The notes: generated from the letters alone by a model not told the origin. Counted from the stretch's first letter, positions 1 through 7,776 are shown. The stretch: DNA of 21,436 nt from an uncultured Candidatus Planktophila sp. (GCA_937927965.1 CALEZA010000099.1:1-21436); one strand, 5' to 3'. Numbers and translations are program-made.

Positions 1-82
1 TCCGATCTACATTTTGGCAGAGTCTCATCACCAGCGCTCTTGCGTAAATCTTTTGCCACTCTCCTGCTTCTAGTAGCAACCT
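1..82. other. Left-edge sequence with no assignable gene
   Basis: These bases lie downstream of the MFS gene stop. On the minus strand a GTG at 57-59 opens a frame that runs off the window edge and would begin with M-A-K-D-L-R-K. An AGGAG lies only one base upstream of it, which is too close for a normal ribosome binding site. The piece is about 19 codons long and I do not recognise it. It may be the start of the next minus-strand gene, or a spacer. Confidence 0.25.
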
Positions 83-1300
83 TTACTTTGTTACAGGAGT
101 TGCTTCTGTCTTAATCGCCTTGGAGAGGTAACCAGCAAGGAATAAGGCACCTATTGGGTAGAGCATTGCCCACGATAGCGAGGTGGCCTCTGCTATCAAC
201 CCGGTAAGCGTTGGGCCTACAAAGATGCCAGCGATGCCAATGAGGCCAACACGTGCAATTGCAACTGGTGCGGCAAATTGTGGAAGACGAGATGCGGCGA
301 GAATAAAGGATGGATACATCGGGCCGATTGCTAGTCCAGCAGCGATAAATCCAATATTCATAATGATGAGAGCAGGGATTTTTGCATGTGATGAGAGCGG
401 AATTGCAATTGCTAAACATATGAGCCAAATGGTTCCACCAACGTAACCGCCGAAGCGCACTGTCCGTCTTGCGCCAAATCTCTCAATGATGCGATCTCCA
501 GTAAATCGAACAACAATCATGGCGAGTGCAAAGCAAGCAAATCCACTGGCGTAAAGGCCCGGTCCAATTCCCATATTTTCATTGAGCAGAATTGCGCTCC
601 AATCACTGGCAGACATTTCTGCAATCATGCTTGTCAGTAACCCGCCGGCAATCAGCCAGAGAATGACAACATCTTTTCCAAACCATGGAATAGTTCCCTT
701 GGTTTCGACTGTGCCATCTCCACGGTGACCATCTAAGGTTGCAGGCAGCATCGCCATATTGGTTGGAATAAAAAGTATTAAAGAGACAACTCCAATAATT
801 GTGAAGTTTGCTTGAGGCGAAATGTGAGCTGCCATCACACCACCGAATATTGTGGTGATAAAGGAGCCCAAACTCCAAGCACCATGAAAAGAGGTCATGC
901 ACTTTTTGTTGATTATCTTCTCTACTTCAACAGCTTGAGCGTTATCGCAAATATCAGTCACGACGATTCCAAAGCCCATCAACACTAAACCAATGAAGAG
1001 GACCCAGGGATCGCTTGCCCATCCCATAATAATTAAGCCCACCGGAAAGACAAGTGATGAAAATGTGAGAACTATCTTTGTGCCGACACGATGAATAACT
1101 CGTCCACCTATCTGGCCTGCAAGAAGTGCTCCAATGGTTGAGCCAAGAAAGATGAAGCCGAATTGACCGTTATTGATTCCAAGGTTCTCTTTGATCTCAG
1201 GGATGCGCGGAACCCACGCCATATTCACTACTCCCATGAGGAAGAAGGAGGCCCAAAGAGCTTTACGGGCTTTTAATCCAAGCTCTCGGTCAGTATTCAC
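83..1300 (-). CDS. MFS transporter, YbjJ-like family
   Basis: A 405-residue integral membrane protein with about 12 hydrophobic segments, the normal size for a major facilitator. The N-terminus carries W-V-P-R-I-P-E-I-K, followed by a G-G-R-V-I-H-R-V-G-T-K loop between the second and third helices, and a later S-F-H-G-A-W-S-L-G stretch. These are typical of the YbjJ-like group of MFS permeases, whose substrates are mostly unknown. Export or uptake of a small solute is the safe reading. The start is the GTG at 1298-1300: a TAGGTT hexamer lies exactly six bases upstream and no Shine-Dalgarno sequence is seen, so the message is probably leaderless. The gene is divergent from the ybaK-led operon, with 31 bases between the two start codons. 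The family is certain; the substrate cannot be told from the sequence. Confidence 0.85.
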   Translation of the reverse strand: MNTDRELGLKARKALWASFFLMGVVNMAWVPRIPEIKENLGINNGQFGFIFLGSTIGALLAGQIGGRVIHRVGTKIVLTFSSLVFPVGLIIMGWASDPWVLFIGLVLMGFGIVVTDICDNAQAVEVEKIINKKCMTSFHGAWSLGSFITTIFGGVMAAHISPQANFTIIGVVSLILFIPTNMAMLPATLDGHRGDGTVETKGTIPWFGKDVVILWLIAGGLLTSMIAEMSASDWSAILLNENMGIGPGLYASGFACFALAMIVVRFTGDRIIERFGARRTVRFGGYVGGTIWLICLAIAIPLSSHAKIPALIIMNIGFIAAGLAIGPMYPSFILAASRLPQFAAPVAIARVGLIGIAGIFVGPTLTGLIAEATSLSWAMLYPIGALFLAGYLSKAIKTEATPVTK

Positions 1301-1306
1301 AGTGGA

Positions 1307-1312
1307 AACCTA
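1307..1312 (-). promoter_or_regulatory. Predicted -10 of MFS gene, leaderless type
   Basis: On the minus strand this reads TAGGTT and is followed by six bases and the GTG start. The same hexamer-to-start spacing recurs at metF, crtE, the Ser/Thr kinase, nfo and aroG. No convincing -35 is visible. Transcription would begin at or next to the start codon. Confidence 0.5.
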
Positions 1313-1317
1313 TCCCC

Positions 1318-1323
1318 TAAAGT
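1318..1323 (+). promoter_or_regulatory. Predicted -10 of the ybaK-VOC-carotenoid operon
   Basis: TAAAGT on the plus strand, eight bases before the ybaK ATG at 1332. It would place the transcription start within about two bases of that ATG. It lies back to back with the MFS -10, five bases away, so the two polymerase sites should compete. The call rests on the TANNNT pattern only; no -35 was recognised. Confidence 0.35.
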
Positions 1324-1331
1324 GCTCCTCT

Positions 1332-1820
1332 ATGGAACATATCCTCGAGAAGGCTCCCGTTAAGCGAGTCGCTGCAGCGATGGCAGAGCTCTCTATCGAA
1401 GGCCCAATCACTGTGCTCGGCGAGAGTGCCCGCACAGCCCAGGATGCTGCCTCTTCTCTTGGAATAGAAGTTGGCCAAATTGCCTCCTCCCTCATATTTA
1501 AGACGCCAGATGAGAAGGTTCTCTTAATTATTACTAGCGGACGCCATCGTGTTGATACAGAGCTAGTTGCTCAGTCGCTTGGATGCGCTGAGCTCGCGAG
1601 AGTCGATGCTCAATTTGTGAAGGAATTTTCTGGCTTTTCAATTGGCGGAGTCTCCCCTCTCGGCTGGATCAATCAACCAGATATCACTTTGATTGATCAA
1701 GCTCTGGAAGATTATGAAGTTGTGTGGGCAGCAGCAGGTCACCCTCATGGAGTTTTTCCAACATCATTTGCTGAACTGATTCGCGCCACACAGGCTCAAC
1801 CATCAAGAGTCGGAGACTAA
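1332..1820 (+). CDS. ybaK: YbaK/ProX-type aminoacyl-tRNA deacylase
   Basis: A 162-residue, single-domain protein of the YbaK/EbsC/ProX family. Members hydrolyse mischarged aminoacyl-tRNAs in trans, for example Cys-tRNA(Pro) or Ala-tRNA(Pro), in the cytoplasm. The family core is visible: a V-L-G-E-S-A-R-T-A-Q-D-A-A segment near residues 28-40, then A-S-S-L-I-F-K-T at 51-58 with the lysine (K57) that matches the catalytic-site lysine of YbaK, and the G-G-V-S-P-L-G segment later. The open frame extends upstream into the divergent MFS gene, but the ATG at 1332 gives the usual family N-terminus. It is the first gene of a six-gene run; the VOC gene follows two bases after its stop. Why a tRNA proofreading gene leads a carotenoid operon is unclear. 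It may simply share the promoter. Confidence 0.85.
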   Translation: MEHILEKAPVKRVAAAMAELSIEGPITVLGESARTAQDAASSLGIEVGQIASSLIFKTPDEKVLLIITSGRHRVDTELVAQSLGCAELARVDAQFVKEFSGFSIGGVSPLGWINQPDITLIDQALEDYEVVWAAAGHPHGVFPTSFAELIRATQAQPSRVGD

Positions 1821-1822
1821 CG

Positions 1823-2215
1823 ATGAAGACCCTAGGCATGATCACAATAGTTGTGGATCAATACGATTCCGCTATTTCGCATTATGTAACTGATTTGGGG
1901 TTTACTCTCATTGAAGATACCGAGCTCTCTCCAGATAAGCGATGGGTTGTAGTTGCTCCGAGTAAAGTAGGAGCTCAGATTCTTCTGGCTCGAGCAGCTA
2001 ATGAAGAACAGAGTAAGTCGATTGGAAATTCCACTGGAGGGCGCGTCGGGTTCTTCCTCTACACAGATAACTTTCAGGAAACTTACGATCAATACCTAAG
2101 CCATTCGGTGGAATTCATTGAGAAACCTCGCAATGAAAGTTTTGGCAGAGTTGTAGTTTTCAAAGATAAGTATGGAAATAAATGGGATCTCATTGAGCGC
2201 AAGGCGGGGCTGTGA
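1823..2215 (+). CDS. VOC (glyoxalase/bleomycin-resistance) family protein
   Basis: A 130-residue protein with the vicinal oxygen chelate fold pattern. It opens with T-L-G-M-I-T-I-V-V-D-Q-Y-D-S-A-I-S-H-Y, has a central G-G-R-V-G-F-F-L-Y-T, and ends with V-V-F-K-D-K-Y-G-N-K-W-D-L-I-E near 110-125, typical of the C-terminal strand with its metal-ligand glutamate. This subgroup resembles short actinobacterial glyoxalase-like proteins with no assigned substrate. The ATG lies two bases after the ybaK stop, with GGAG upstream at suitable distance. Its TGA stop overlaps the next ATG (TGATG), so it should be translationally coupled to the CrtA-like gene. Its place directly before four carotenoid genes raises the possibility of a role in carotenoid modification or cleavage, or in oxidative protection, but nothing in the sequence proves this. 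Confidence 0.75.
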   Translation: MKTLGMITIVVDQYDSAISHYVTDLGFTLIEDTELSPDKRWVVVAPSKVGAQILLARAANEEQSKSIGNSTGGRVGFFLYTDNFQETYDQYLSHSVEFIEKPRNESFGRVVVFKDKYGNKWDLIERKAGL

Positions 2216-2883
2216 TGGAACAGACTGCGGTCTATCTTGCACAGATTCCAACTCGCTCTATTCCTTTAGCTTTTTTACAGATGGCTTTTGCTCGCCGAAA
2301 AGCTCGTTCTATTCCAGGTGTGAGTTTTGCAAAGCTGATGGGAACTGGTTCTGGAACAACCTTCACTCCCTCTGATTCAAATCTTCACCAATGGGCAATA
2401 CTCATCGTGGCGCAAGACCAGGAAGTAGTCGATAATTCAAAATTCATATCTGGATGGAGAAAGCGCTCTCGAAAACTTGAGAGATATCTTCTCAATCCTG
2501 TCTCCTCCCACGGCAAGTGGTCCAAGCGTGAACCCTTTGCGGTTTCATCAGAACCTCGCACTAATGGCCCTGTCGTTGCAATTACTCGTGCCCGACTTAA
2601 GTGGAGCCAAGCAATTCGCTTCTGGCGTTCTATTCCTCCAGTTGTGGAAGATCTTCACGCACAGCCTGGGCTCATTGCAGCAATAGGTATTGGTGAGGCT
2701 CCAATAGGACTTCAAGGAACCCTCTCATTCTGGAAGTCAGAGAGCGCTCTCCGTGATTTTGCATACAAGAACTCTCCTCACCGCGTGGCAATTGAGAATA
2801 CAAAGAAATTTGATTGGTATAGCGAAGAGCTCTTTGCTCGTTTTGACCTCATTAATACGGCAGAATTTCCTCATGTCCATTAG
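2215..2883 (+). CDS. crtA: CrtA-like carotenoid monooxygenase (spheroidene monooxygenase family)
   Basis: A 222-residue protein resembling spheroidene monooxygenase, which in purple bacteria adds a keto group at C-2 of acyclic carotenoids. The second half holds the recognisable block: T-R-A-R-L-K-W-S-Q-A-I-R-F-W-R-S-I-P, then A-I-G-I-G-E-A-P-I-G-L-Q-G-T-L-S-F-W, and near the end F-D-W-Y-S-E-E-L-F-A-R-F. Many actinobacteria carry such homologues, often annotated as spheroidene monooxygenase without biochemical proof. I chose the ATG at 2215, which overlaps the VOC stop; a GTG one codon upstream is equally open. The end overlaps the CruF start by 11 bases. The next genes act on acyclic carotenoid ends, which fits ketolation of an acyclic end. 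The actual substrate is inferred. Confidence 0.75.
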   Translation: MEQTAVYLAQIPTRSIPLAFLQMAFARRKARSIPGVSFAKLMGTGSGTTFTPSDSNLHQWAILIVAQDQEVVDNSKFISGWRKRSRKLERYLLNPVSSHGKWSKREPFAVSSEPRTNGPVVAITRARLKWSQAIRFWRSIPPVVEDLHAQPGLIAAIGIGEAPIGLQGTLSFWKSESALRDFAYKNSPHRVAIENTKKFDWYSEELFARFDLINTAEFPHVH

Positions 2884-3673
2884 GCATTTCACACCTCGCA
2901 GACGCCGCCATGGCATCTCCCAGCGAGCACGAGTGGCTCTAGGTGGCGCTCTTGGGTTAACAATTCTTCTTCAAATTGCATATCCACTGATTGAAGGTGA
3001 ACTCCTTCGAGTGGTCACAATTGCAACTATTTATGTCGGTGCAACTTCAATGCTCCTCCACGCTTACCTTTCATATGGTGTGAAGTATCTTCTTCGATAT
3101 TTTCCAATCACTGTTCTCTTTGGATACTTCATCGAGCTCTTAGGTGTGAAGAGTGGTTGGCCATTTGGTGAGTACTACTACGACCCATCTCTTGGAGTGG
3201 CAATCTTTGGAGTTCCTTTGGTTGTTCCCTTTGCATGGGTGATGATGGTTCATCCCGTTCTCTGCGCAGCTCGCAGAGTCACCATGCGCTGGACATTTCT
3301 CTATGGTGGGGCGCTCCTTGCAGCATGGGATCTCTTTCTAGATCCACTCATGGTCTCAGCAGGTCGCTGGCACTGGACCGTTGACGGTTCCCATGTTCCA
3401 TTTTCACCAGAGATTCCACTCTCCAATTTATTTGGATGGCTTCTAGCGGGGTGTGCAATCATCTCTCTTCTCAATCTCGTTCTCCCATTTGAACGCAGAC
3501 GAGAGAGTGCAAGTCTTCGAGCCGTGACAATTCTTCTCTCTTGGGTTGGTTTCTCAGGACTTGTTGGAAATCTCTTCTTCTTCGATCGCCCTGGTCTAGC
3601 TATCTTCGCCTTCACTGTTTACGGCGCTCTAGCAATCCCATACATTTTCAAAAGCGCTCTAGGCGAAGCCTAA
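2873..3673 (+). CDS. cruF: CruF-like carotenoid 1,2-hydratase (DUF422 membrane protein)
   Basis: A 266-residue polytopic membrane protein of the CruF/bisanhydrobacterioruberin hydratase family. It adds water across the C-1,2 double bond of an acyclic (psi) carotenoid end. Signatures seen are F-I-E-L-L-G-V-K-S-G-W-P-F-G-E-Y-Y-Y about one third in, then G-V-P-L-V-V-P-F-A-W-V-M-M-V-H-P, and W-D-L-F-L-D-P-L-M-V followed by W-H-W. The open frame extends upstream into crtA, but the ATG at 2873 gives a short basic N-terminus before the first helix. The glycosyltransferase ATG follows eight bases after the stop. CruF has been shown to act in myxol-type and deinoxanthin synthesis in cyanobacteria and Deinococcus. 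The family is confident; the exact substrate is inferred from the operon. Confidence 0.85.
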   Translation: MSIRHFTPRRRRHGISQRARVALGGALGLTILLQIAYPLIEGELLRVVTIATIYVGATSMLLHAYLSYGVKYLLRYFPITVLFGYFIELLGVKSGWPFGEYYYDPSLGVAIFGVPLVVPFAWVMMVHPVLCAARRVTMRWTFLYGGALLAAWDLFLDPLMVSAGRWHWTVDGSHVPFSPEIPLSNLFGWLLAGCAIISLLNLVLPFERRRESASLRAVTILLSWVGFSGLVGNLFFFDRPGLAIFAFTVYGALAIPYIFKSALGEA

Positions 3674-3681
3674 ATACTTCA

Positions 3682-4752
3682 ATGCTTTTGATTATCTTCC
3701 TTCTCAACAATGCGCTACTCATGCTTGCGCTTATCAATTTAGCTACCATGCGAAGACCATCTGCTGCGCGTGAAATATCAGAGAAAGTGACGATACTTCT
3801 TCCAGTCAGAAATGAAGAAGGAAATATTGAACGAATTCTGAAAGAACTAGCGCAGCAGATGTTTCTGAAGGATTACCAAGTCCTTGTCATTAATGATGGC
3901 TCGACAGATAGAACTCTAGAGTTGGCTCAATCGCTCCAATCACCACAGATTGCGGTAATTTCCGCCCCAGAGTTGCCTCAAGGATGGATAGGCAAAGTGG
4001 GAGCTCTTCATCACGGTCTGAGTTTTGCTCACGAATCCACCTACATCATTTCAGTTGATGCTGATGTCTCTTTTGGAGTAGATGCAATCTCTCGTGCTAT
4101 CGCCAGTCTTGAAGATCTGAAGTTAGATTTTGTTTCGCCATATCCACATCAAATTGCGATGAGCTGGTCCGAAAGATTGATACAGCCACTACTGCAGTGG
4201 TCATGGATGAGCACTCTCCTTCTGCGTGGAGCTGAGAAGTTTCCGCTTCAAGCGACAGTGGTTGCAAATGGCCAGTTTATGGTGATGCGCAAAGATGCGC
4301 TTGTCTCTTCAGGTGGATTTGAGTCAGTCTTCAATAAAGTCTTGGATGATATTGAACTAGGCCGATCCTTTGTGCGCCACGGGTATAAGGGATCTGTGAT
4401 TGATGGCAGTCAGCTTGCCGCTACCCGTATGTATCAATCCTTTAAAGATCTTCGATCTGGCTACGGAAAATCTCTCCATCTTGCCTTTGGTGGGTTGATC
4501 GGATCTATCTTCACTTCAGTATTCTTTATTGCAACAGCAATAATTCCGCTCATCTACTCATTCTTTGGAAATCTTTTTGCTCTTGCATCTTTAAGTGCAA
4601 TTATTGGAACTAGACTCATTGCAGCCTTTGCCTCTCGATCTTCTCTTAGAGACAGCTTCCTCCACCCAGCTTCTGCAACCTTCATGCTCTATCTCCTCTA
4701 CTATTCGTGGAGAAATCGGCGACAAGCACAATGGAAGGGACGCACTCTGTGA
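3682..4752 (+). CDS. cruG: Family 2 glycosyltransferase, CruG-like carotenoid glycosyltransferase
   Basis: A 356-residue membrane-anchored GT-A enzyme. It starts with a hydrophobic segment (residues 1-20) and then the GT2 fold: V-T-I-L-L-P-V-R-N-E-E at 36-46, V-L-V-I-N-D-G-S-T-D-R-T at 67-78, and the D-A-D metal-binding motif at 126-128. Later come L-D-D-I-E-L-G-R, the acidic acceptor-site region, and several C-terminal hydrophobic segments. CruG of cyanobacteria glycosylates the hydroxyl left on the CruF-hydrated carotenoid end, and this gene follows cruF directly, so a carotenoid sugar transferase is the best reading. The ATG at 3682 is chosen over longer upstream frames that run into cruF. 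The end overlaps the next GTG by four bases (GTGA). The sugar donor cannot be deduced. Confidence 0.75.
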   Translation: MLLIIFLLNNALLMLALINLATMRRPSAAREISEKVTILLPVRNEEGNIERILKELAQQMFLKDYQVLVINDGSTDRTLELAQSLQSPQIAVISAPELPQGWIGKVGALHHGLSFAHESTYIISVDADVSFGVDAISRAIASLEDLKLDFVSPYPHQIAMSWSERLIQPLLQWSWMSTLLLRGAEKFPLQATVVANGQFMVMRKDALVSSGGFESVFNKVLDDIELGRSFVRHGYKGSVIDGSQLAATRMYQSFKDLRSGYGKSLHLAFGGLIGSIFTSVFFIATAIIPLIYSFFGNLFALASLSAIIGTRLIAAFASRSSLRDSFLHPASATFMLYLLYYSWRNRRQAQWKGRTL

Positions 4753-6275
4753 CAGGTCATGTTGGCAAGGTCAAAGAGCCCAAGAACATTGTTGTGATTG
4801 GAGCTGGCATCGGAGGAATGTGTGCTGCAGCACGCCTTGCTCGCGCAGGTCATAGCGTGAGCATCTATGAAGCTTCAGATCGCACAGGAGGAAAATGTAG
4901 AACTGAGTGGATTGGCAGATATGCATTCGATACCGGTCCTTCTCTTCTCACAATTCCAGCTGTGTATCGTGATTTCTTTCAGCGCACAGGTGCCCATATG
5001 GGTCAGGTGCTTGAAATCGAAGCTGTCGATCCTTCCTTCGACTACCGCTTTCATGATGGCACCCAAGTTATCTTTTCAAATCTATCCCGCAAGCAAACCC
5101 TTGAAAGCATCACTTCCTCCTTGGGAGCAGAAGCTGCGGCTGAGTGGAATCGACTTCTTATTCGTGCAGAAGCGATGTGGGGTGTTGCTCGTGAGCCATT
5201 TGTTGAATCTGAGCTCACCACTCCTTTAGCACTTCTTAAGCGCAGACACATATTCCGTGATTTACGCATCATCGCCCCTCGTGCAACTCTGAGAGATTTT
5301 GCAATTCAAAGCCCGTATCTCTCGAAAATTATGGATCGATATGCCACGTATAGCGGATCCGATCCCCGCAAGGCACCAGCAGTGCTTTCTACAATTGCAT
5401 TTATTGAAGAAGCATTCGGAGCGTGGCATATCAAAGGTGGAATCGGCACTCTTTCAGAGCGCATCACTGAAAGATGCGAAAAGCTTGGTGTGAGAATTCA
5501 CCTTAACTCCCCTATCAAGGAGATAACCCTTAAGGGTTCTACAGCTACTGGTATAGAACTTCACGACGGAGAGAAAATCAACGCAGATATTGTTATCTCT
5601 AATGCGGACGCAGGGTTGACTTATAACTCTCTTATCAGAAGCAATCACCGTAAGGTCAAAAGAGTGCGCAAGCAACTTTCGGGGCTAGAACCATCACTTG
5701 CGGGCTTCTCTCTGCTTCTTGGTCTTAAGCCGACAGATGAAAAGCCGCTTGCTCATCACACTATTCTTTTTCCAGAAAATTATGATGCAGAATTTGATGC
5801 GATATTCACATCACGCAAACCAGTTGAAAAACCTGCAATATATCTCTGCTCCCCTCATGACCCAGAAATGGTCAAGAGCCCAGGGCATGAAGCAATCTTT
5901 GTTCTGGTCAATGCCCCTCGACACAGCACCAACCCTGCTGATGGTTTTGATTGGAGTGATTCAGATTTTGCCAAGCAGTATGCAAATTCGATTATCGATC
6001 AAATTGAGTCGCAAGGTATCTCTATTCGCAGCCGCTTAGAAGTATTGGAAATTCGTACCCCACTTGATTTGCAAGAGTCAGTGATGGCACCTGGTGGTTC
6101 TATCTATGGCACATCAAGTAATGGACCTCGCGCTGCATTTCTGAGAGCACGCAATCGCTCCCCCATCTCAAACCTCTATTGTGTTGGTGGATCCGCACAC
6201 CCAGGTGGTGGATTACCACTGGTCGGACTCAGTGCTGAGATGGTGGCAAATGCCATCCTCTCTACTTCACGATAA
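4749..6275 (+). CDS. crtD: CrtD/CrtI-family FAD-dependent carotenoid desaturase
   Basis: A 508-residue flavoprotein of the phytoene desaturase superfamily. The N-terminus has the dinucleotide-binding G-A-G-I-G-G motif and an E-A-S-D-R-T-G-G-K-C segment. The C-terminus has C-V-G-G-S-A-H-P-G-G-G-L-P-L-V, the FAD-closing motif of CrtD/CrtI enzymes. It is clearly distinct from the CrtI at 8856. Together with CruF and the glycosyltransferase, it is best read as a 1-hydroxycarotenoid 3,4-desaturase (CrtD). A CrtO-like ketolase or another desaturase remains possible. The GTG at 4749 is favoured as start: GGAAGGG lies about eight bases upstream and the GTG overlaps the glycosyltransferase stop. An ATG at 4731 is an alternative. 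Its stop lies 14 bases inside the convergent CDP-alcohol phosphatidyltransferase gene. Confidence 0.75.
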   Translation: MTGHVGKVKEPKNIVVIGAGIGGMCAAARLARAGHSVSIYEASDRTGGKCRTEWIGRYAFDTGPSLLTIPAVYRDFFQRTGAHMGQVLEIEAVDPSFDYRFHDGTQVIFSNLSRKQTLESITSSLGAEAAAEWNRLLIRAEAMWGVAREPFVESELTTPLALLKRRHIFRDLRIIAPRATLRDFAIQSPYLSKIMDRYATYSGSDPRKAPAVLSTIAFIEEAFGAWHIKGGIGTLSERITERCEKLGVRIHLNSPIKEITLKGSTATGIELHDGEKINADIVISNADAGLTYNSLIRSNHRKVKRVRKQLSGLEPSLAGFSLLLGLKPTDEKPLAHHTILFPENYDAEFDAIFTSRKPVEKPAIYLCSPHDPEMVKSPGHEAIFVLVNAPRHSTNPADGFDWSDSDFAKQYANSIIDQIESQGISIRSRLEVLEIRTPLDLQESVMAPGGSIYGTSSNGPRAAFLRARNRSPISNLYCVGGSAHPGGGLPLVGLSAEMVANAILSTSR

Positions 6276-6882
6276 AGCGAGCCATCTTCATCACCATGAC
6301 AAAACTGATGAACTGTAGGGCGAAGAAGCCAATAGCTACTTCAGTAATGTAGGGACTGTCATAGAGATACAGAAATATCACTGCAGCAACAAAAATCGCC
6401 CTCACAGGTCGCTCGGTGGGAGTCACAACGCCAATTTCTGAGTACCCAAGTGAGGCAAGTCGAGCTCGTGCATATTCTTGAGTTGAAGCTGCGACCCAGA
6501 TAGCTAGAGCCCACCCTGGTGGTACTCCCATCCAATTCGTTGTAATCAGCCAACATCCTTCGCTGAGGCGATCGGCAATCGAGTCATAGAGATTTCCCAT
6601 GGGTGAAACTCGATTGCGATAGATGGCAAGTGATCCATCCAAACCATCGCAAATGAGTGAGAAGATTAGTAAGAGAAGTATTTGGTAGAGATACTCAGCC
6701 CACAGCATGACACCTGCTGATGCAAGGCCGAGAAATGTGAGGAAATTTGGAGAGATTCTCAAAAATGCCATTGGTCTGACAATCGCATAAGAAATTCTCA
6801 GCCAAGCAGCAACTACACCTTCAACTTCTGCCCCACCATGGAGCTCACTCCAGCGTTTAGCAAACTCTTTATACCCAATCAT
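6262..6882 (-). CDS. CDP-alcohol phosphatidyltransferase family protein
   Basis: A 206-residue membrane protein with about five hydrophobic segments. The catalytic CDP-alcohol phosphotransferase signature is at residues 79-104: D79-x2-D82-G83-x2-A86, then x8-G96-x3-D100-x3-D104. All four metal-binding aspartates are present, but the arginine that usually follows the alanine is isoleucine (I87). The family makes phospholipids such as phosphatidylglycerol phosphate or phosphatidylinositol phosphate from CDP-diacylglycerol. Which alcohol is used here is not clear. The ATG overlaps the metF stop (ATGA), so the two genes form one minus-strand unit. It converges on crtD with a 14-base overlap. Its position between the two carotenoid blocks may be incidental. 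Confidence 0.8.
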   Translation of the reverse strand: MIGYKEFAKRWSELHGGAEVEGVVAAWLRISYAIVRPMAFLRISPNFLTFLGLASAGVMLWAEYLYQILLLLIFSLICDGLDGSLAIYRNRVSPMGNLYDSIADRLSEGCWLITTNWMGVPPGWALAIWVAASTQEYARARLASLGYSEIGVVTPTERPVRAIFVAAVIFLYLYDSPYITEVAIGFFALQFISFVMVMKMARFIVK

Positions 6883-7754
6883 CGGTGGCGCTTAATCTCT
6901 TCGAATACTTCGCGTGTAGCAGTTGATGTATTCATGGTGTAGAAGTGAATACCAGGTGCACCAGCTGCGATAAGTTTTTCGCAAAGTTCAATTGCAATTT
7001 CAACCCCCAGCTTCTGAACATCTTCTGGGTTCTCACTCACTCGGTTGAGTGCATCCAACATAGTAGATGGAATTGGTGTGCCGGTGAGTTCTGCCATTCG
7101 GTTGAGTTGCTTCACATTGGTGACAGGCAAAATTCCTGGAATAACCGGAAGTGTTGAGCCTTTAGCGGCGAGTTTTTCAACAAGTGCGCTCCATCTATCT
7201 GCGTCAAAGAAGAATTGAGTGGTTGCAAAAGATGCACCCTTCTTCTCTTTCTCAATAAGTACTTCAATATCTTTATCAAAGTCCCCGTTAGAGGCTGGGT
7301 GTCCGTCTGGAAATGCAGCCACTCCGATTGTGAAGCCGCCAACTTCTTGTGCCAATTCGACAAGTTGATCTGCATGATCAAAACCGCCAGGTGTTGTCAC
7401 CCATGGAGCTCGAGGGCCTCCCACAGGATCGCCTCGTAGCGCCAGAATGCTCGTAATTCCTGCTTCACGATACTTACCTAATATCTCAACCAGTTCATCG
7501 CGAGTCGAACCAACGCAGGTCAGGTGGGCGACGGTGGGAACAGATGTGCGAGCTGTAATTTCTGAAGTGATCTTGATGGTGCGATCTCGCGTTGAGCCTC
7601 CTGCGCCGTAGGTTACAGAGATGAAATCGGGCTTGATGGAATCAAGGCTGGCAATGGCGCTCCACAGGCGCTTTTCACCCTCTTCATCTTTGGGTGGGAA
7701 GAATTCAAAGGAGAAGGTAAGGCCCTTCTCTAATCTCGCCATGCGCTTGTCCAC
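6879..7754 (-). CDS. metF: 5,10-methylenetetrahydrofolate reductase
   Basis: A protein of about 291 residues that reduces methylene-THF to methyl-THF, giving the methyl group used by methionine synthase. The TIM-barrel enzyme is recognised from F-S-F-E-F-F-P-P-K near residues 14-22, with the catalytic glutamate (E17), then S-V-T-Y-G-A-G-G-S, I-L-A-L-R-G-D-P, and a late P-G-I-L-P-V-T-N. The frame is open to an ATG at 7800-7802, but that start would overlap crtE. I prefer the GTG at 7752-7754, because TACCCT lies exactly six bases upstream, as at other genes here. An ATG at 7740-7742 with GGTGGA upstream is also possible. It is divergent from crtE, with 22 bases between the two GTG codons. metF next to a polyprenyl synthase is a recurrent actinobacterial arrangement. 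Confidence 0.93.
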   Translation of the reverse strand: MDKRMARLEKGLTFSFEFFPPKDEEGEKRLWSAIASLDSIKPDFISVTYGAGGSTRDRTIKITSEITARTSVPTVAHLTCVGSTRDELVEILGKYREAGITSILALRGDPVGGPRAPWVTTPGGFDHADQLVELAQEVGGFTIGVAAFPDGHPASNGDFDKDIEVLIEKEKKGASFATTQFFFDADRWSALVEKLAAKGSTLPVIPGILPVTNVKQLNRMAELTGTPIPSTMLDALNRVSENPEDVQKLGVEIAIELCEKLIAAGAPGIHFYTMNTSTATREVFEEIKRHR

Positions 7755-7760
7755 CGTCAC

Positions 7761-7770
7761 AGGGTACCGT
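7761..7770. promoter_or_regulatory. Overlapping divergent -10 elements of metF and crtE
   Basis: The plus strand reads AGGGTACCGT. TACCGT (7765-7770) is followed by six bases and the crtE GTG at 7777. On the minus strand TACCCT (7766-7761) is followed by six bases and the metF GTG at 7754. The two hexamers share the central TA inside the palindrome GGTACC. Both would direct leaderless transcripts, and the two open complexes cannot coexist. No clear -35 was found on either side. This is a prediction from spacing alone. Confidence 0.5.
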
Positions 7771-7776
7771 TGCCGC

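Noticed and set aside
7621..7776. Upstream extension of the crtE reading frame
   Set aside because: These 52 codons lie opposite the metF coding sequence and do not resemble a prenyltransferase N-terminus.
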